From positions 329,998 to 393,997 of the forward strand of contig NZ_VOBC01000004.1 in assembly GCF_008369195.1 (NCBI RefSeq): a stretch of 64,000 nucleotides of DNA, in the 5' to 3' direction. A program made the translations under genes and the position numbers. The notes under the pieces are model-generated. The model ran no database searches. It was not told the origin of the DNA and worked only from the letters and a program-made list of their open reading frames with translations. Source of the stretch: Sporosarcina sp. ANT_H38. GTDB lineage: Bacteria; Bacillota; Bacilli; Bacillales_A; Planococcaceae. Of the stretch, positions 54,114 through 62,408 are shown piece after piece (positions within the stretch are counted from its first letter, which is position 1; each line of letters opens with the position of its first letter).

Positions 54114-54586
54114 TAATTTATTCCCGGATAGGATTGCTGTCTGAGCGCTTCATATATAAGAATAGCGGCAGTGTTCGACAAATTAAGTGACCGTATGTTT
54201 TCGTTCATTGGGATTCTCAAACACCGTTCTTTATTCTCTTGTAAAACGTCATCAGGGAGACCGGTCGTCTCTTTACCAAAGACGAAAAATATATCCGTAG
54301 AAACATCAGAATAATCGAATGCTGTATGAGTCCTTTCACCATGCTTCGTTAAAAAGTAAAATACCGCTTCAGGATTCGCCGCAAATAGCTCTCGAATTCC
54401 TTCATGATAGGTAATGTCAACATGCTCCCAGTAATCGAGCCCCGCACGTTTCAACATCTTGTCATCCGTCGAAAACCCAAGTGGTTTCACAAGATGAAGT
54501 TTCGTTCCTGTTCCTGCGCATGTTCGCGCAATGTTCCCTGTATTTGCTGGGATTTGTGGTTCAAATAACGCTACATGTATGGCCAT
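54113..54586 (-). CDS. trmL: tRNA (cytidine(34)-2'-O)-methyltransferase TrmL
   Basis: This 157-residue SPOUT (trefoil-knot) methyltransferase 2'-O-methylates the wobble base of tRNA-Leu. Motif 1 is EPQIPANTGNIARTCAG, and the knot is FVFGKETTGLP with IRSLNLSNTAAILIYE. It starts 17 nt after queG. Both act on tRNA, and the pair is conserved. A tRNA-Leu(CAA) gene is in this window. Confidence 0.95.
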   Translation of the reverse strand: MAIHVALFEPQIPANTGNIARTCAGTGTKLHLVKPLGFSTDDKMLKRAGLDYWEHVDITYHEGIRELFAANPEAVFYFLTKHGERTHTAFDYSDVSTDIFFVFGKETTGLPDDVLQENKERCLRIPMNENIRSLNLSNTAAILIYEALRQQSYPGIN

Positions 54587-54603
54587 CTCAATGATTCCTC
54601 CAA

Positions 54604-55743
54604 TTAAACTTTTTCTTTCCAGTTATCCGATGCCTTTGTTAATTCAGCACGTACCTCCGGATCTTCCTCTATCACTAACGCTTCCATAATAGCTATATAG
54701 CCTTCTTCCAAACCGATTCGACTAAGTGCCCATGCAATCGTACCACGAATGACAGGCCTAGGATCGTTTTTTAACATGCTGATCAATTCAGGTACAGCAG
54801 ACTCATCCTTGAAATGTGCGAGTGCAATAATTGCATTTCGCTGAATCGGATTTTTTCCGCGCCATGATCCTGATACATGTCCAAATATCTCTTTGAATTC
54901 GCGATTTGACAACCTAAGAATCGGTTGAAGAAGCGGCTTAGCCAATTCAGGTTCCGGTTGGAAAGCTTGCTGATGCAAATTATGCTTTCCTTTATTTTTA
55001 GGGCACACCGTTTGACATGTATCGCACCCGTATACCCGATTACCAAACTCCGTACGAAATTCTTCTGGGATTGGCATTTTCGACTGTGTTAGAAAAGCAA
55101 TACAACGCTGCGCATTTAATTGCCCTCCTTGTATCAAAGCCCCTGTTGGACATACGTCAAGACAAAGTGTGCAATCCCCACATTCATCCTCCATGGGAAC
55201 ATCTGGAGCAAATGGGATATTAGTAATCATTTCACCGAGGTAAACATACGAACCGAATTCTGGCGTAATGATTGAACAGTTTTTTGCCGACCAACCGATG
55301 CCTGCCCGTTCTGCAACAGCGCGGTCTACAAGCTCCCCCGTATCGACCATTGAGCGAACTTTTGCCGCAGGTGCATGTTCCAGTATAAATTCTTCAAGCA
55401 GTCTCAGTTTCTCACGAAGGACCGTATGATAATCTGTTCCCCAGGATGCACGACAAAAAATCCCCCGCCGCTCACCTTTTTTCCCCCTAGGAGAATCTGC
55501 CATTTTGGACGGATAGGCTACAGCAATTGCAATAATACTTTCCGCTTGATCAAGCAATAAGGCAGGTTCTGTCCGTTTATCTAAATCTTTTTCTTCGAAA
55601 CCCGACTGATAGCCAAGTTCTTGCTGCCGCTTTAAGCGGTTTTTCAACTCACGAAATGGCGCAGCTGTTGTAAAACCAATTTTGTCGATGCCGATTGACT
55701 CCGCATAGTTCCTCACTGACTGTTGCAATTGAACAGCATTCAC
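54604..55743 (-). CDS. queG: Epoxyqueuosine reductase QueG
   Basis: This 379-residue, cobalamin-dependent iron-sulfur enzyme performs the last step of queuosine synthesis in tRNA. Two 4Fe-4S motifs are seen: CGDCTLCLDVCPTGAL (about residue 185) and CDTCQTVCPKN. The C-terminal 90 residues form HEAT-like repeats (VPELISMLKNDPRPVIRGTI). GTG at 55743 follows GGAGG. It shares an operon with trmL. Its substrate tRNAs (Asn, Asp, His, Tyr with GUN anticodons) are all encoded at 62084-63573. Confidence 0.95.
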   Translation of the reverse strand: MNAVQLQQSVRNYAESIGIDKIGFTTAAPFRELKNRLKRQQELGYQSGFEEKDLDKRTEPALLLDQAESIIAIAVAYPSKMADSPRGKKGERRGIFCRASWGTDYHTVLREKLRLLEEFILEHAPAAKVRSMVDTGELVDRAVAERAGIGWSAKNCSIITPEFGSYVYLGEMITNIPFAPDVPMEDECGDCTLCLDVCPTGALIQGGQLNAQRCIAFLTQSKMPIPEEFRTEFGNRVYGCDTCQTVCPKNKGKHNLHQQAFQPEPELAKPLLQPILRLSNREFKEIFGHVSGSWRGKNPIQRNAIIALAHFKDESAVPELISMLKNDPRPVIRGTIAWALSRIGLEEGYIAIMEALVIEEDPEVRAELTKASDNWKEKV

Positions 55744-55799
55744 ACTGTATCGCCTCCACTATGCTACTATTGAATTAAACTATATAAAGGGTGAAGTCA

Positions 55800-56492
55800 T
55801 TGATTATCGAAATGGATATGAAGCTGTTAGGTACCATACCCGGATTAAAATTGGGCATTAACCATTATACCAAAATTACAGTGTCAGAATCGCCTCAAAT
55901 GCTAAAAGGAAAATTACAATTATTCCAAGAGCAGCTTTTCTTTGAACTGGAGAACAAATCTGTCACCGAATTCCCCGGCATTAACGAATGGCGCACTGTA
56001 TGGAAAGCACTTGGCGCAGACCCTAATCGATACCGTCATTCTACAGAAGCACTTATGCGGCGGATTAAGAAGAACAACTACATCGATCCATTCCACAATG
56101 CTGTCGACTTGAACAACTTCTTTTCCTTACAACACCAAATCCCAATAGGTATTTACGATTTCGAAAAAATTGTCGGCGATGTTTTGGTAACTTCAGGCAT
56201 GGATGAGGATGGATACGAGGGATTGAACGGCCGTTTTAATTCATTACAGAACATTCTACTGCTAAAAGATGATTATAGCCCATTTGGCAGTCCATATGTC
56301 GACTCTATTCGCACCGCCGTAACAGAAGATACGACCGAAGCGTTGCATATCTACTTTTTACGTCCATCCATGGATGCTGCTGAAGCGTTTAAACTGACAA
56401 CAGCATGCGGAAATATGTTCACTAGTCTTAGCGGCGGAGACGTCCGTTCTTATGTTTTGCACGAAGGACAAACTTCTATTACAGTAGACTGA
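55800..56492 (+). CDS. B3/4 (tRNA-binding-fold) domain protein
   Basis: This 230-residue protein is similar to the stand-alone B3/B4 domains of phenylalanyl-tRNA synthetase beta (INEWRTVWKALGADPNRYRHS, then DLNNFFSLQHQIPIGIYD). Such proteins may act in trans editing or nucleotide binding, which is not proven. TTG at 55800 follows AAAGGGTGA. It is divergent from queG. Confidence 0.85.
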   Translation: MIIEMDMKLLGTIPGLKLGINHYTKITVSESPQMLKGKLQLFQEQLFFELENKSVTEFPGINEWRTVWKALGADPNRYRHSTEALMRRIKKNNYIDPFHNAVDLNNFFSLQHQIPIGIYDFEKIVGDVLVTSGMDEDGYEGLNGRFNSLQNILLLKDDYSPFGSPYVDSIRTAVTEDTTEALHIYFLRPSMDAAEAFKLTTACGNMFTSLSGGDVRSYVLHEGQTSITVD

Positions 56493-56527
56493 CATCGTTT
56501 ATAAATGGTTGAATATGTATATTTAAA

Positions 56528-56570
56528 AAAAGTAGTACAAACCAAGCTCTTGGTTTGTACTACTTCTATT
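56528..56570 (+). terminator. Terminator
   Basis: AAGTAGTACAAACCAAG pairs with CTTGGTTTGTACTACTT. Confidence 0.9.
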
Positions 56571-56608
56571 TGTATTTTCTTTTCCTAGCTGTTTTACATC
56601 TTTTAAAA

Positions 56609-57211
56609 TTACTTACGTATTGTATTTAATGCAGTTGTCCATGGGATAACTTGGTCTAACATTTGGTTTACAGAATCTGCTTGCACGGCAGCAGGTTTGA
56701 ATACCGTACCATTTTCGAAGTCAGTAAATAGTGATAATGCTGGATGTACACGAACATGCGCTACAAGCAATTCACTTAAAATACCGCGTAAATGTTCAGT
56801 TGCACGTGCCCCGCCTACTGAACCATATGATACAATACCAGCCGCTTTATTGTTCCACTCGTCACGTAAGTAATCTAAAGCATTTTTTAGTGCGCCTGTG
56901 ATTGAGTGGTTATATTCTTGAACGATGAATACAAATCCGTCGCAACCATTAATACTTGCTGACCAAGCTGCTGCGCCTGATGCATCGCCACCTGGTTCAC
57001 CTAATAGTGGTAATTTGAAGTCTGCGATGTCAATGATTTCGTATGAAGCGTCTCCGCGTTTGTCTGCTAGTTCTTTTACCCATTTCCCTACTTGTGGACT
57101 AACTCGTCCTTCACGTGTACTACCCAAAACAATCCCAATTTTCAACATGTCATTTCCTCCTGTTTGCTCTACATTTTCGTTTGATCCGAATAATTTTTTA
57201 ATAAAACTCAT
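56609..57211 (-). CDS. NADPH-dependent FMN reductase (azoreductase-like)
   Basis: This 200-residue flavodoxin-fold reductase has the FMN loop VLGSTREGRVSPQVGKW, then FVFIVQEYNHSITGALKNAL and the glycine-rich YGSVGGARA. Its ATG is 2 nt past the stop of the ring-cleaving dioxygenase, so translation is coupled. A second start (57148, ATG after AGGAGG, 179 residues) sits inside and is also well supported. Together with the upstream genes it suggests quinone or azo-compound detoxification. Confidence 0.88.
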   Translation of the reverse strand: MSFIKKLFGSNENVEQTGGNDMLKIGIVLGSTREGRVSPQVGKWVKELADKRGDASYEIIDIADFKLPLLGEPGGDASGAAAWSASINGCDGFVFIVQEYNHSITGALKNALDYLRDEWNNKAAGIVSYGSVGGARATEHLRGILSELLVAHVRVHPALSLFTDFENGTVFKPAAVQADSVNQMLDQVIPWTTALNTIRK

Positions 57212-57213
57212 TG

Positions 57214-58200
57214 TTATACCTCATATTCTTTTTGAATTTCAATTGTGCTTCTTACTGTATCAAACTGTCGTACTAACTGCTCAATTTGTGTGCGCTTTGG
57301 TTCTAAAAAAGGTGGTAATGATAGTTTTTCGCCAAGTGTTTCATATGGCTCATCACCCATAAATCCTGGTCCATCTGTTGCAAACTCAAATAAAATTTGT
57401 GGTGCAACGCGTACATATAGCGATTCAAAGAAGTGACGATCAACATAACCCGATGTTTGGAATCCAAATTCCTCAAGTCGTTGCGTCCATTCATCTAACA
57501 CTACACGATCCTCTACACGAAAAGCAGCGTGATGAACTGTACCATATCCTTGTCGTGCAATTGGTAATGTCGTATTATGTTCTACAATAATTTGAGAACC
57601 ATTTCCTCCCTCACCCCCTTCAAATAAATGAGAAGTTCCTTCTGAATTAATTTCTTTAAACAGCAAGACTTCTTCTAACATTTGTTTGAAATATGTGAAA
57701 TCCGAAATTCGAACAAAAATTGGGCCTAAACCAGTAATCGCAAACTCTAATGGAATTGGACCTTTTTGCCAAGCTGTACCAGCTGCGACACCTTCATTAA
57801 ATTCATCAGAAATTAGTTGATACTGCTGATCGTCAAAATCTACGAAAGACAGTGTCTTTTTACCAAACTGCTCCTTGATGCCAGTATGCTCAATCTTGAG
57901 TCGGTTAAAACGTTTTACCCAATAATCAAGTGCTACATCAGTCGGTACTCGGAATGACGTTTTGGCAATCTCATTTGTACCATGTATCCCCTTTGGAATG
58001 TTTGGGAAATCAAAGAACGTCATATCGGTTCCAGCACTTCCTTTGTCATCTGCAAAGAAGAGGTGATAGGTTTGTATATCGTCTTGATTGACCGTTTTTT
58101 TAACTAACCGCATACCCAATACATATGTGAAAAACTCGTAGTTCTTTTCTGCACTACTTGTAATAGCTGTTACATGGTGAATTCCTTTTAAATGATTCAT
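57214..58200 (-). CDS. Ring-cleaving dioxygenase of the VOC family (MhqA/MhqO-like)
   Basis: This 328-residue glyoxalase/extradiol-dioxygenase-fold protein has two VOC modules. Metal-site histidines appear in IHHVTAITSSAE and VHHAAFRVEDR. B. subtilis MhqA, MhqE and MhqO are repressed by MhqR and induced by hydroquinones. ATG at 58200 follows AAAGGGAG, and the upstream in-frame extension is not used. An MhqR-like gene is directly upstream. Confidence 0.9.
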   Translation of the reverse strand: MNHLKGIHHVTAITSSAEKNYEFFTYVLGMRLVKKTVNQDDIQTYHLFFADDKGSAGTDMTFFDFPNIPKGIHGTNEIAKTSFRVPTDVALDYWVKRFNRLKIEHTGIKEQFGKKTLSFVDFDDQQYQLISDEFNEGVAAGTAWQKGPIPLEFAITGLGPIFVRISDFTYFKQMLEEVLLFKEINSEGTSHLFEGGEGGNGSQIIVEHNTTLPIARQGYGTVHHAAFRVEDRVVLDEWTQRLEEFGFQTSGYVDRHFFESLYVRVAPQILFEFATDGPGFMGDEPYETLGEKLSLPPFLEPKRTQIEQLVRQFDTVRSTIEIQKEYEV

Positions 58201-58252
58201 TATTTCTCTCCCTTTCATTTCTATATAATCACTAATACTCAAATTAATAATT

Positions 58253-58267
58253 CTTCAATTCGAGATA
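58253..58267 (-). promoter_or_regulatory. Candidate MhqR operator ahead of the dioxygenase
   Basis: The minus-strand TATCTCGAATT followed by GAAG matches the left half of the MhqR palindrome TATCTCGAATTCGAGATA. It lies between the regulator gene and its likely target. Confidence 0.45.
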
Positions 58268-58280
58268 TTAATGAAAAAAA

Positions 58281-58709
58281 TTATAGTTTTTCTGCATGGT
58301 ATCCAATTTGTTTCAGAAGGTCAATTGTTTTAGTAATATCCTCATCTGTTAACTGTTCAAAAATCTGCTCAATTTTCTTTTGATGCTGAGAGAAATTTTT
58401 ATCCATAAACTCTTTTCCTTCACTCGTCATAACAGCATAAGTTACGCGACGATCATCTGGACACGCTCTACGAAAAATATAGTTCTTTTTTTCAAGCTTA
58501 TCTACGACATAAGTAATACTACTACTTGAAATAAGAATCTTTTTTCCAATAATTTGTATTGGCTGTTCCCCTTTATGGTACAACAATTCTAGAACAGCGA
58601 ATTCGGTTTGATTTAATCCGAATGTGGCTACACTTTTTTTATTAACTTCCTGAATCGATTGGGAAGCACGAAGTAAAACTGTAAATGCTTTTAACTTATT
58701 ATTTTCCAT
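58281..58709 (-). CDS. mhqR: MarR-family regulator, MhqR-like
   Basis: This 142-residue winged-helix repressor has recognition-helix region GKKILISSSSITYVVDKLEK and wing RRACPDDRRVTYAVMTSEG. B. subtilis MhqR senses quinones and azo compounds. Placement upstream of a ring-cleaving dioxygenase and an FMN reductase supports that role. It could autoregulate through a half-site at 58731. Confidence 0.85.
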   Translation of the reverse strand: MENNKLKAFTVLLRASQSIQEVNKKSVATFGLNQTEFAVLELLYHKGEQPIQIIGKKILISSSSITYVVDKLEKKNYIFRRACPDDRRVTYAVMTSEGKEFMDKNFSQHQKKIEQIFEQLTDEDITKTIDLLKQIGYHAEKL

Positions 58710-58730
58710 TCCTATTCCTCCCTTCCACTT

Positions 58731-58745
58731 TATCTCGGATTGACA
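58731..58745 (+). promoter_or_regulatory. Candidate MhqR half-site ahead of the regulator
   Basis: TATCTCGGATTGACA resembles the half-site TATCTCGAATT with one change, 22 nt upstream of the mhqR-like start. The second palindrome half is poor. Confidence 0.3.
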
Positions 58746-58859
58746 TATCTTTAATTTGAAATAAATTTACCATGTACTTCGTTACTTGTCAATCGTTTTA
58801 GATTTTTCAAGAATCTAGGAAGATAAAATCATATACGTCTCATGACTTTTGTTTCCGTT

Positions 58860-59022
58860 TTAAACAATACCAAACCAAGTGTAAAGGGCAATAATCACAA
58901 ATACGGTTACTGTTTTAATGATGGTAATCACAAATATGTCACCATAAGATTGTTTGTGTGTTAAGCCTGTAACAGCTAGTAAGGTAATAACGGCTCCGTT
59001 ATAAGGAAGTGTATCGTAATAC
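58860..59022 (-). pseudogene. 3' fragment of a GntP-family gluconate permease gene
   Basis: The minus-strand frame reads DTLPYNGAVITLLAVTGLTH, followed by a last membrane segment ending in YTWFGIV and a stop at 58860. This is the C-terminal end of a GntP gluconate/H+ symporter. The rest is missing, and sequence homology stops at the M1 repeat beginning at 59031, so the repeat marks the break. Confidence 0.8.
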
Positions 59023-59030
59023 TCTTTGCA

Positions 59031-59342
59031 CCTATAGCGGCACTTTGAAAGAATAGATGGCTTCTTACCTGGAGAAAAGCCGCCAAAGATGCAATTTTGG
59101 CGGCTGATGCTCTCTCTATGATTTTTTCTTATTTACTTTAAAGATGTGTCAGTTTCTAATAGGCAACACAAGCTTAGATGCATAATTTTTACTAAAAGTA
59201 AGCAAGGAACACATTGTACAAGATTGCCCGAAATTATATCTTCGGGCAATCACACTCTCAATAGAATATCATCTATTCTTTTCTTCCAAAACAACTGCAT
59301 TTTTCACTTGAACATTGTAGGGACGCGACAGACAAAGGCAAT
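59031..59342. repeat. M1 hairpin module, copy 3 (inverted)
   Basis: This is the reverse-complement match of 46422-46735. It carries GCCGCCAAAG...CTTTTGGCGGC-type and GCCCGAAAT...TTCGGGC hairpins. It abuts the gntP remnant. Confidence 0.8.
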
Positions 59343-59388
59343 TGCAATGGAAAACTCGAAATAGTATCGCCGGATTCCCTCTATGAAA

Positions 59389-59430
59389 ATCGTTTCTTTC
59401 TCTTCGGCGGTAAGGAGCGATTTTTTTAGT
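59389..59430 (-). terminator. Terminator of the sigma/anti-sigma operon
   Basis: AAAATCGTTTC pairs (with G-U pairs) to GGAGCGATTTT. On the minus strand the T tract follows. Confidence 0.7.
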
Positions 59431-60345
59431 TCAATTTTTGAATGGCTGTGTTTTCTCACCATCAATTAGTAATGTCCATGTTCCTTGCTCTGGAAATTTC
59501 AAATCCCCTTGATATTGATATATAAACGAACCTGCTACAGTAGCTTTTCCATTCTGAATAAAAACATGTTCCGAAATAATGTTCCCTTTCTTACTAAGCA
59601 CCTTAACTTCTATTTCCTTCCCACTTTCCTTCGAACTTTCAATATAGATTTCAGTTTTCTCATCTACTTTAAGTTCCATTGGATGATTAATCAAAGTATA
59701 ATTTTCAGTCTTAGGAAATGCGGGAAGGACTTCAATTACGAATTCCTCAAATAATTTATCATCCACATAGAAGGATAATTGCCAGTCTCCCTCTGTAGGG
59801 ATTGTTTCGAAACTCGTCACTATCTGTTGGATATTTTCGTCAAATAGAAAACCGTCGAAAGTCCCTTTAGAAATCACGATTTCTTCATTGTAAGTGTTCT
59901 TTGCTTCTACCCTATAATTTCTTCCTGCGAGTTCTGATGAATCCCCCCAAAAGTAGAGCATCATTTTAGCTCCTCTTCTCGCATCTTTGGCTACAAATTG
60001 CTCGTTAAATAACATCCCCACCTTATCTTCAATTCCAGTCACTTCTTGATTATTATGTGGTAGGTTAAAGATTTTGGCTTGTTGTGTAGTCAATTCTACT
60101 TGAGGCCGAAACGACTGCCTTAACTCACTAAACCAATTATTCCTTTCACTGTCACTTGATAGGACAAGGGCGAATACTGTTGCACATATCAAAGTTAGTG
60201 CAATGAAAGGTTTAACAAAGTCTATCCTCATTTTAGGCTTGATTTCCCTTTTCAAAGCTAGGCTGATGTTTTCCTTCTGTTCCTCATTCAATGTGTATTT
60301 AGGAAGTTTTTTCAGATTTTCTTGTAAGTTCTCCATTCTCTTCAT
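59431..60345 (-). CDS. Probable anti-sigma factor (membrane-anchored)
   Basis: This 304-residue protein has a cytoplasmic N terminus (residues 1-42, ENLQENLKKLPKYTLNEEQK), one membrane segment (about 44-61, FIALTLICATVFALVLSS) and an extracytoplasmic beta-rich domain ending in GTWTLLIDGEKTQPF. The start lies 47 bp inside the ECF sigma gene, the usual arrangement for a cognate anti-sigma. The signal sensed by the outer domain is unknown. Confidence 0.8.
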   Translation of the reverse strand: MKRMENLQENLKKLPKYTLNEEQKENISLALKREIKPKMRIDFVKPFIALTLICATVFALVLSSDSERNNWFSELRQSFRPQVELTTQQAKIFNLPHNNQEVTGIEDKVGMLFNEQFVAKDARRGAKMMLYFWGDSSELAGRNYRVEAKNTYNEEIVISKGTFDGFLFDENIQQIVTSFETIPTEGDWQLSFYVDDKLFEEFVIEVLPAFPKTENYTLINHPMELKVDEKTEIYIESSKESGKEIEVKVLSKKGNIISEHVFIQNGKATVAGSFIYQYQGDLKFPEQGTWTLLIDGEKTQPFKN

Positions 60346-60844
60346 AAGGAAATCCCCCCTCTACAAGAATCTCTCTTAGCTGCTTTAATGCTCGATGAAA
60401 CATGACATTCACATGATTCACATTACTTTTCATTACTTCGCTCACTTCTTTAGCTGTTAACTCCAAAATGCCTCTCAGGATAACTACTTCTTTATATTGT
60501 GGAGAAAGTTGATGGATTGCTTTATATAATTGATGAATCTCTTGATTAAGGATAGTTTGTTCTTCCAATTCATTTGAATATTTTGGCTCGCGGAGAACTA
60601 AGTGCTTGATCTTCTCCCATACTTTCCTTCTCCGGTAACCATCAACAACCTTATTTCTTGCAATAGAAATCAACCACGTTTTCGGATGAGATTGACCTCT
60701 GAACCCTGACATTTTTTTCATAGCAATCATAAAGGTTTCTTGTACAAGATCCTCGACGTCCATCGAGCCTATATAGTAAGTAAGGAAGCTTGTGATATCC
60801 CTTTCGTACAGTTGAAACCACTCCTCGATTTTATGGTTCGTCAC
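60299..60844 (-). CDS. ECF sigma-70 factor
   Basis: This 181-residue sigma factor has region 2 (DVEDLVQETFMIAMKKM, then PKTWLISIARNKVVDGYRRR) and region 4 (LSPQYKEVVILRGILELTAK, then VNHVNVMFHRALKQLRE). The GTG start at 60844 follows AAAGGGGGG. It overlaps its anti-sigma gene by 47 bp. A promoter of ECF type lies 24 nt upstream, suggesting autoregulation. The specific group is not assigned. Confidence 0.92.
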   Translation of the reverse strand: MTNHKIEEWFQLYERDITSFLTYYIGSMDVEDLVQETFMIAMKKMSGFRGQSHPKTWLISIARNKVVDGYRRRKVWEKIKHLVLREPKYSNELEEQTILNQEIHQLYKAIHQLSPQYKEVVILRGILELTAKEVSEVMKSNVNHVNVMFHRALKQLREILVEGGFPYEENGELTRKSEKTS

Positions 60845-60867
60845 ACGATTTCCCCCCCTTTGTTTAT

Positions 60868-60895
60868 TAGACGATTCACTATGTAAAATATTACA
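60868..60895 (-). promoter_or_regulatory. ECF-type autoregulatory promoter
   Basis: On the minus strand TGTAAT (60890-60895), a 16-nt spacer and CGTCTA (60868-60873) match the usual ECF pattern (TGTAAC/TGAAAC, about 16 nt, CGTC). Confidence 0.55.
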
Positions 60896-60965
60896 GATAA
60901 CTAAGAAGAGATATTACTTCAAGGTACAGTAAAAGAACTTCACCAATTTCTTCTCCTCCCAAAAA

Positions 60966-61013
60966 AACTCCTTTTACCAACTTAAAAGAAGTTTTGGTAA
61001 AAAGAGTTCTTGA
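60966..61013 (-). terminator. Terminator of the SRPBCC gene
   Basis: AACTCCTTTTACCAACTT pairs with AAGTTTTGGTAAAAAGAGTT. The minus strand continues with a T run. Confidence 0.8.
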
Positions 61014-61081
61014 TTTCAACTTATATAGTAGATACATTCAATACTTATTTATTAAGTCAACTTTTCTTGACGAAACACTCG

Positions 61082-61534
61082 TTACTCATTTTCTGCAATA
61101 TGTCTCAAGGCCCGTGCCCGACTCATGATGAAATTCCTCATATAACTTTCCAAAAACAACTTATCCGCAATAACACCAATCAATCCATATGGTGATGTAT
61201 ATTGAAATCTGTCAATCATTAAAGTGCCATTATCCATCTCAATAAACTCATGAATATGGTGAAAAGAGTGGAATGCCCCTTTCACCATTATGTCTTCAAA
61301 CTTATACGGTCTATCCATCACCGTTACTTTTGCAGTCAGTCGTTGTCTTATACCGAAATGGACGGCCTCCCATGTAACAACATCCCCGGCCAGTAATAAA
61401 CCTGTTGTAATCCCACCGACAGCCTTCTCTTTCGTCCCCTCTGTCGTACGTGTATGAACATCCACATCTCGTGCAAGATCAAAGCAACGTTCTACCGAGG
61501 CTTGAACAAACTCCTGGTGTTCAATTATTGGCAT
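61082..61534 (-). CDS. SRPBCC (polyketide cyclase/dehydrase-like) protein
   Basis: This 150-residue START-like ligand-binding fold begins IEHQEFVQASVERCFDLARD and ends in a long helix (ADKLFLESYMRNFIMSRARA). Relatives bind lipids or hydrophobic small molecules; the ligand here is unknown. It is monocistronic. Confidence 0.8.
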   Translation of the reverse strand: MPIIEHQEFVQASVERCFDLARDVDVHTRTTEGTKEKAVGGITTGLLLAGDVVTWEAVHFGIRQRLTAKVTVMDRPYKFEDIMVKGAFHSFHHIHEFIEMDNGTLMIDRFQYTSPYGLIGVIADKLFLESYMRNFIMSRARALRHIAENE

Positions 61535-61582
61535 ATCGGTTCCCCCGTTCTCTAGTCTTTTATCTAAACATGTGTTGAAGAA

Positions 61583-61675
61583 AAGAATTGAATTGCATTG
61601 AATACACTACGGTGCTATGGATAGCCATCGTAAGGCCCCTTCGCTCAATTAATTCAACTTATATAGTAGAAATTA
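61583..61675. mobile_element. MITE-like element, copy 5 (short)
   Basis: TGTTGAA at the left, GCATTGAATACACTACGGTGC inside, and AAGGCCCCTTCGCTCAATTAATTCAACTTATATA at the right match the ends of the other copies. The centre is almost gone. Confidence 0.5.
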
Positions 61676-61680
61676 AATAA

Positions 61681-61711
61681 AAAAAAACACAACCGAAGTT
61701 GTGTTTTTTCA
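61681..61711 (-). terminator. Terminator of the rRNA-tRNA operon
   Basis: AAAAAACACAAC pairs with GTTGTGTTTTTT just past the last tRNA. Confidence 0.9.
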
Positions 61712-61716
61712 TCTGA

Positions 61717-61797
61717 TACCCGAGGCCGGACTTGAACCGGCACGCCTTACGGCATCGCATTTTGAGTGCGACGTGTCTGCCATTCCACCACTCGGGC
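61717..61797 (-). tRNA. tRNA-Leu (CAA)
   Basis: Long variable arm; acceptor GCCCGAG/CTCGGGT; anticodon CAA. No encoded CCA. Last gene of the operon. Confidence 0.95.
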
Positions 61798-61841
61798 ATA
61801 CTAATATTCATTTCACCAACAATGATACATAAGAAAATTGG

Positions 61842-61912
61842 AGGCGGCAACCGGAATCGAACCGGTGGTAAGGGTGTTGCAGACCCATGCCTTACCGCTT
61901 GGCTATGCCGCC
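61842..61912 (-). tRNA. tRNA-Cys (GCA)
   Basis: Acceptor GGCGGCA/TGCCGCC; anticodon GCA; no encoded CCA. Confidence 0.95.
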
Positions 61913-61922
61913 ATATGAAATG

Positions 61923-61997
61923 TGGAGCGGAAGACGGGATTCGAACCCGCGACCCCGACCTTGGCAAGGTCGTATTCTACCACTGAACTACTTCCGC
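61923..61997 (-). tRNA. tRNA-Gly (GCC)
   Basis: Acceptor GCGGAAG/CTTCCGC; anticodon GCC; CCA encoded. Confidence 0.95.
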
Positions 61998-62001
61998 GAA
62001 A

Positions 62002-62073
62002 CTGGGGTAGCTGGATTCGAACCAACGAGTGACGGAGTCAAAGTCCGTTGCCTTACCGCTTGGCTATACCCCA
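62002..62073 (-). tRNA. tRNA-Gln (TTG)
   Basis: Acceptor TGGGGTA/TACCCCA; anticodon TTG; no encoded CCA. Confidence 0.95.
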
Positions 62074-62083
62074 AAAAGATAAA

Positions 62084-62160
62084 TGGGGCGACTGAAGGGA
62101 ATCGAACCCTCGAGTGTCGGAACCACAATCCGATGTGTTAACCACTTCACCACAATCGCC
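62084..62160 (-). tRNA. tRNA-His (GTG), copy 3 of 3
   Basis: Anticodon GTG with the extra 5' G typical of tRNA-His; CCA encoded. Identical to the next two genes. Confidence 0.95.
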
Positions 62161-62194
62161 ATGATATCTAATTTGTTTTCATTGATTATAAAAA

Positions 62195-62271
62195 TGGGGC
62201 GACTGAAGGGAATCGAACCCTCGAGTGTCGGAACCACAATCCGATGTGTTAACCACTTCACCACAATCGCC
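62195..62271 (-). tRNA. tRNA-His (GTG), copy 2 of 3
   Basis: Same 77-nt sequence as its two neighbours, with similar AT-rich spacers. Confidence 0.95.
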
Positions 62272-62306
62272 ATGATATATAATTTTGTTTTCATTGGATA
62301 TAAAAA

Positions 62307-62383
62307 TGGGGCGACTGAAGGGAATCGAACCCTCGAGTGTCGGAACCACAATCCGATGTGTTAACCACTTCACCACAATCGCC
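62307..62383 (-). tRNA. tRNA-His (GTG), copy 1 of 3
   Basis: First of three identical tandem tRNA-His genes in transcription order. Confidence 0.95.
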
Positions 62384-62408
62384 ATGATATTAGATTAAAC
62401 TAAAAAAA

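Noticed and set aside
61659..62385. Protein-like frames on both strands over the tRNA cluster
   Set aside because: They are translations of tRNA genes; the repeated one reflects the triple tRNA-His.
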